From the NCBI GenBank assembly GCA_036493895.1, contig DASXOZ010000019.1:93151-157150 (forward strand): a DNA stretch of 64,000 bases, written 5' to 3'. Positions 60,515-64,000 of the stretch are shown here, piece by piece. The notes beneath the pieces were generated by a model that saw nothing but the letters and a program-made list of their open reading frames with translations, ran no database searches and had not been told where the DNA came from. The stretch is from Candidatus Binatia bacterium (lineage in GTDB: Bacteria > Desulfobacterota > Binatia > UBA1149 > CAITLU01). The position numbers were made by a program, and so were the translations under genes. The number at the start of each line of letters is the position of its first letter. Position 1 is the stretch's first letter.

Positions 60515-63292
60515 TCAGGGCCGGCGGTTGGCGACGTCAAGCCGGTCGCTGAGAATGCGGGCGATATTCAAGAAAAACTTCGAAGCCAAACGCGGGTAGC
60601 GGATGCGCAGGCGGCGCAGGAAGTCCTCGTCGATCACGAGCGCGTCGAGATCGGTGGACGCGACGACGTCGGCGCCGCGCGGCGCCCGGCGCAGCAAAGC
60701 CATTTCGCCGACGATGCCGCCGCGCGGAAGAGGGATGTTGACGCCGTGGTCGAGCTGCACCTGGCCGCTGCCGGTCAGGATCAGGTACATCTCGTGTCCT
60801 TCTTCGCCGCGGCGCACGACGTACTCGCCGCTGTGGAAGCTCTTGAGATTGCCGAGAAGGACGACCAGCCGCACGCCGACGCGGCCGAGCCCTTCGAACA
60901 GCGGAATCGTAAGATGAGGGCTCGGCCCGAGGCGCGAGGAGACGAGGTCCCAGACGCTGATCACCGACATCGTCGACAGCGTGGCGGGCACGAGGAACAG
61001 CGTCGTCACCAGCGAAACCATCATCGTCAGCGCCGTCAGCCAGCCGAACGTCGAAATGATGACGAAGCTCGACGTCATCATCACCAGGAAACCGGCGGCG
61101 AGCATCAGCGTCATCGCGACCACCGGTCGCGCGATGATGCGCAGCGTGGCCAGCAGCGCTTCGCTCTGGGTTTCGGCGCCCTTCACGAGGCGGTTCAGGC
61201 GCGCCATGTAGTGCACCGTGCCGTCGACGGAGATGCCGAGCGCGATGGCGGCGATGATGCTGGTCGCCAGGTTGAGCTGGATGCCGGCGAAGCCCATCAC
61301 GCCGAAGAACGCGACGATCGGAATCACGTTCGGGATCATCGCCATCGCACCGACGCGCAGCGAAAGGAACATGAACGACAGCAGCACCAGGATGATGCCG
61401 AATGCGATGGCCGTGCTCTCGATCTGCCCCGAAAGAATCTCGTTGGACGTCGCGGCCATGACGACCAGCGTGCCCGTGAGCTGCACGTCGACGCCGCGCG
61501 GGAACAGGTCGGCGGCGTGGTCGCGGATCTGCTGCATCAGCGCGGAAGTATCGCGCGAGCCGGTCAGCGACGTGCGCAGCGTGATGCGCAGGCGCTGGAA
61601 GTCCTTGTCGACGACGCCCGAGAACGAGCGCGGATTGGCCGTGACGAGCTGGAGCACCTGCGGAAGCTGCTTGTCCGGGGATTCCCAGAAACTCTTGGGC
61701 GGAGGAGCCTCGACGACTTCGCCGGTCGTCTCGTTGAGAATCATCTCGCCGCCGGCCTGCTGCAGCCCCAGGTCCAGCTCGTCGAGGTAATCGACGAGCG
61801 AAAGGCTGGTGTCGACGCCGTCGGCGGTCTTGACCCAGTTCTGGAAATCCTTGACGTGGTGGAGCGCCGTGATGTCGCGGAAATAGCCGGGCTCGGGCGC
61901 GGTGATGACGACGGAGATCGGATTCGGCCCGGCCAGCCTGTTCTTGATCTCCATGAAAGCCTGGCGCACCGGCGAGCTTTCGCGGAACGCGCGCAGGAAA
62001 TCGGTGTCGACCTCGACGAGCGTGGCTCCGTAGGTCATCGCGACCGTGAGCAGCGCGGCGCTGGCAAGCACGAGCCCGCGGTGCTCGACGCAGAACCTTC
62101 CGACGGCGGCCACTGTCCTCTCCAGGCGTGGCGCTCCGTGGCGGTGCGCGGCGTCGTGGTCCGGTGCTTCTTCGGTTTCCACGCGGCGCCCCGGCATCGA
62201 CAGCAGCGCCAGCGGAAGGCCGATCATGCTGCCGACCATCACGACGGCAATGCCGAGCACCGCGAACTTGCCGAGGCTGGCGATGGCAGGGATGGGATGG
62301 ATCGCCAGTGAGCCGAAACCGACGGCGTTGGTCAGCGCCGAGACGAACACCGGAAGACCGACCCGGTCGAGCACCGCGGCGAAGACGGCCTCGTCGCCTT
62401 TTTCGGCAATCTCGCTGCGACGGACCAGGTCGAGATACGCGTTGACGATGTGGATCGCGTAGGAGCCGCCGATCACCAGCAGCAACGACGGCAGAACGAG
62501 CGTTGCCAGCGTGATCGGCTCCTGGAACCAGCCCATCAGTCCCACGAGGGAACCGACGCCGAGCGCGAGCGCCAGCAGCGGCAGCACCATCGCGCGCACG
62601 GACCGGAAGATCGAGTAGAGCACGACGGCCATCACCGCCAGGCTCATCGGCAGGAACTCCTGCAGGTCGTGGCGCATGTGCTCGACGGCCTGCACGCGGA
62701 TCGTCGACATTCCGGTGTAGAAGATCGTGCCGCCGCCCTTGTAATCGGCCAGCACCTTGCGCACCGCAGCGTCGGCTTCGTTCTCGCCCTCGGTCGTGAT
62801 GCCGCCCTTGAAGAACAGCGTCACTGCCGCCGCCTTGCCATCGGCGGCAACGAGGTTCGGAACGTAGATGGGGTTGGCCTTGACGCGCTCCTTCAGCTTG
62901 GCGACGCTCGCCGGCGTCACCGGCCCTTCTTCCAGCAGCGTCGGCGGGTTGAAGACGTCGGCAACCGGATCGGACGCGTTGGTGATGCTGAGCGTGCGCG
63001 CGACGCCGGGCACCTTCGCGAGCGCATCGGTCAGCCCGTGCAGCTCCTTGATCTCGTCGACGCTGTAGATGTTGTCGGCCTCGAGCAGCGCGATGCCGAT
63101 CTCTTCGTCGCCGAACTGCTTGCGGATCTGCTCGTCGTACAGACGCGCGGGATCGCCGGGGACGCTCAGCGATTCGACCGATCCGTCGAACTGAAGGCGC
63201 GAAATGCCGGCGACGGCGACCAGCGTCATCGCGACCATCGCGACCATCCAGGTTTTCGGCCGCCTTGCCAGCGATGCCAGCGCGCGAATCAA
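60515..63292 (-). CDS. RND/MMPL-type exporter fused to a cyclic-nucleotide-binding domain
   Basis: This 925-residue protein has two MMPL-like halves of about six helices each with large periplasmic loops: LVLPSLLLVIGGSYAIHIVNAYL in the first and AAIALGISVDGTVHYMARLNRL in the second show the helix 4 proton-relay region. Residues ~798-920 form a cNMP-binding/CAP-like beta barrel (FHSGEYVVRRGEEGHEMYL, then GEMALLRRAPRGADVV as phosphate cassette with the ligand Arg). Membrane export coupled to a nucleotide sensor in one chain is unusual. Related RND proteins move lipids, but the cargo is unknown. Confidence 0.85.
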   Translation of the reverse strand: MIRALASLARRPKTWMVAMVAMTLVAVAGISRLQFDGSVESLSVPGDPARLYDEQIRKQFGDEEIGIALLEADNIYSVDEIKELHGLTDALAKVPGVARTLSITNASDPVADVFNPPTLLEEGPVTPASVAKLKERVKANPIYVPNLVAADGKAAAVTLFFKGGITTEGENEADAAVRKVLADYKGGGTIFYTGMSTIRVQAVEHMRHDLQEFLPMSLAVMAVVLYSIFRSVRAMVLPLLALALGVGSLVGLMGWFQEPITLATLVLPSLLLVIGGSYAIHIVNAYLDLVRRSEIAEKGDEAVFAAVLDRVGLPVFVSALTNAVGFGSLAIHPIPAIASLGKFAVLGIAVVMVGSMIGLPLALLSMPGRRVETEEAPDHDAAHRHGAPRLERTVAAVGRFCVEHRGLVLASAALLTVAMTYGATLVEVDTDFLRAFRESSPVRQAFMEIKNRLAGPNPISVVITAPEPGYFRDITALHHVKDFQNWVKTADGVDTSLSLVDYLDELDLGLQQAGGEMILNETTGEVVEAPPPKSFWESPDKQLPQVLQLVTANPRSFSGVVDKDFQRLRITLRTSLTGSRDTSALMQQIRDHAADLFPRGVDVQLTGTLVVMAATSNEILSGQIESTAIAFGIILVLLSFMFLSLRVGAMAMIPNVIPIVAFFGVMGFAGIQLNLATSIIAAIALGISVDGTVHYMARLNRLVKGAETQSEALLATLRIIARPVVAMTLMLAAGFLVMMTSSFVIISTFGWLTALTMMVSLVTTLFLVPATLSTMSVISVWDLVSSRLGPSPHLTIPLFEGLGRVGVRLVVLLGNLKSFHSGEYVVRRGEEGHEMYLILTGSGQVQLDHGVNIPLPRGGIVGEMALLRRAPRGADVVASTDLDALVIDEDFLRRLRIRYPRLASKFFLNIARILSDRLDVANRRP

Positions 63293-63374
63293 TTGCGTAC
63301 TCCTGTCCGTACTTCCGGCCGAGAGGGCGCGGCCGTGACGCGGCGCCGTCGTCCGCTCTCTGGCTTGCCGGTTC

Positions 63375-63674
63375 TCAGAGCTTTGCCGCCACCTCGTCGA
63401 GCATCGTGATCTCCGGGGCTGCGGTGAGCTTGCCCTGGAGCTTGGCGATCAGCTCTCCGAAGCGCGCCGATTGGGAGTGGGCATGAAACGACGCCATGTC
63501 GGCATACCGCTCGAAGAACACGAACTCGCCGGGATCGGCCTGGGAGCGGTTGCACGCGTAGGTCAGCGTCGAAGCCTCGTTGTCCGCGATCCACGCGACG
63601 AGGTCGCGGAAGTGCCCGGCGACCTCGTCGGCGAATTCCCTGCGGGCTTTGATTCTCGCGAGAACGACGACCAT
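63375..63674 (-). CDS. Antibiotic biosynthesis monooxygenase (ABM)-fold protein
   Basis: This 99-residue ferredoxin-like protein of the YgiN/ABM group has VVLARIKARREFADEVAGHF at the start, FVFFERYADMASFHAHSQS in the middle with the typical Phe-Glu-x-Tyr, and a short C-terminal helix. GGAGG precedes ATG 63674. Such proteins are quinol or heme-related monooxygenases or simply dimeric folds; function cannot be fixed. Confidence 0.87.
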   Translation of the reverse strand: MVVVLARIKARREFADEVAGHFRDLVAWIADNEASTLTYACNRSQADPGEFVFFERYADMASFHAHSQSARFGELIAKLQGKLTAAPEITMLDEVAAKL

Positions 63675-63775
63675 CGCTTGGAACCTCCAGGATCTTGCTG
63701 CCGCTCGGCCTGCGACGCACGAAGCCGGGAAACGGTACTTGCCGTGTGGGCTCCATGCAACAACCCCACGGCACG

Positions 63776-64000
63776 TCAGAGTTTCTGCGTCGCGCCGCGC
63801 CGGGCAGCCCAGCGGATCTGGCGGGCAATGCCGCGAACGATGCGGCTTTCTCTTTCGTCGAGCCCGCTGCGGACCAGGATCGATGCGACCGACGCCATGA
63901 CGCGCTCACCCTGGTCGCCGTCGAGGAAACCGATTTCGCCAAGGGCGCCTTCGAGATCGGCAATGGCCACGTCCTGCTCTGCGGCAGAGGCAGGCGGCGC
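63776..64000 (-). CDS. trmJ: TrmJ-like tRNA/rRNA 2'-O-methyltransferase, C-terminal fragment (cut by right edge)
   Basis: The open frame runs from base 64000 to the stop at 63776; the first part is outside the window. The visible ~74 residues match the C-terminal dimerisation region of TrmJ: LEGALGEIGFLDGDQGERVM aligns to the family's L-x-x-T-L-x-x-x-G-F segment, and DERESRIVRGIARQIRW to the final R-x-E-x-x-x-L-R-G-I helix. The catalytic SPOUT domain is not seen, so the call rests on this tail alone. Confidence 0.68.
   Translation of the reverse strand, partial: APPASAAEQDVAIADLEGALGEIGFLDGDQGERVMASVASILVRSGLDERESRIVRGIARQIRWAARRGATQKL

Noticed and set aside
60746..62311. Plus-strand open frame of about 520 codons
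   Set aside because: Complement of the RND exporter gene; charged low-complexity composition.

Overview
This is a high-GC (roughly two-thirds G+C by eye), densely coded bacterial chromosome segment with no rRNA, tRNA, CRISPR array, transposase or phage gene that I can recognise. Several lipoprotein signals, a Lpp/OprI-like murein lipoprotein and a large surface-glycan locus point to a diderm (Gram-negative-type) cell. A cofC-like gene suggests the ability to make coenzyme F420. The mix would fit an uncultured deltaproteobacterial, Myxococcota or Binatota-type lineage; that is inference from gene content, not a phylogenetic result.

Layout. 1-11.6 kb: the 3' part of a Wzx-type flippase gene is cut by the left edge, followed by two membrane-embedded spermidine-synthase-like proteins flanking a 2-oxoglutarate/Fe(II) oxygenase and two tandem, overlapping paralogues of a GT-C glycosyltransferase with a TPR-like tail. 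11.7-20.7 kb: the most unusual region. It holds two divergent copies of a four-gene set: an SGNH hydrolase, an alkaline-phosphatase-superfamily ('sulfatase-like') protein with a predicted threonine nucleophile, a secreted ~220-residue protein (family A) and a 151-residue predicted lipoprotein (family B). Copy 2 is a compact plus-strand unit; copy 1 has the same parts split across both strands. Cysteine positions and the 4-nt A/B gene overlap are conserved between copies. 21-35 kb: envelope polysaccharide synthesis, with an acyltransferase, a methyltransferase, dTDP-rhamnose genes (rfbB-C-D plus a convergent rfbA) and a minus-strand run of glycosyltransferases with 1-4 nt overlaps, including one GT4-GT2 fusion.

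35.1-42.7 kb: a strong sigma70-type promoter and a structured leader precede an abundant-looking secreted protein of unknown function, closed by a very strong terminator. Then come a GT-C-like membrane protein, a membrane-anchored sulfatase-like protein with an upstream TMTC-like membrane/TPR protein, and the Lpp-like lipoprotein. 42.8-48.1 kb: two zinc alcohol dehydrogenases, then aspartate aminotransferase, coaD and rsmD in a tight minus-strand operon, with cofC divergent. 48.2-51.6 kb: a von Willebrand lipoprotein, an ECF sigma factor and a membrane anti-sigma-like protein; the first and third share an unusual 17-residue motif.

51.6-64 kb: mostly metabolic genes (aldo/keto reductase, ankyrin protein, lipoprotein, gamma-glutamylcyclotransferase-like protein, NCS2 permease, YgfZ-like protein, double-hotdog MaoC dehydratase, secreted protein, alcohol dehydrogenase). 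A nested 126-bp palindromic element follows, then an RND/MMPL exporter fused to a cyclic-nucleotide-binding domain, a small monooxygenase-fold protein and the C-terminal end of a TrmJ-like RNA methyltransferase cut by the right edge. The genes of the first 42 kb look mostly devoted to building and decorating cell-surface glycans; the hydrolase/A/B cassettes may remodel such material outside the cytoplasm, but their substrate is not visible from sequence.
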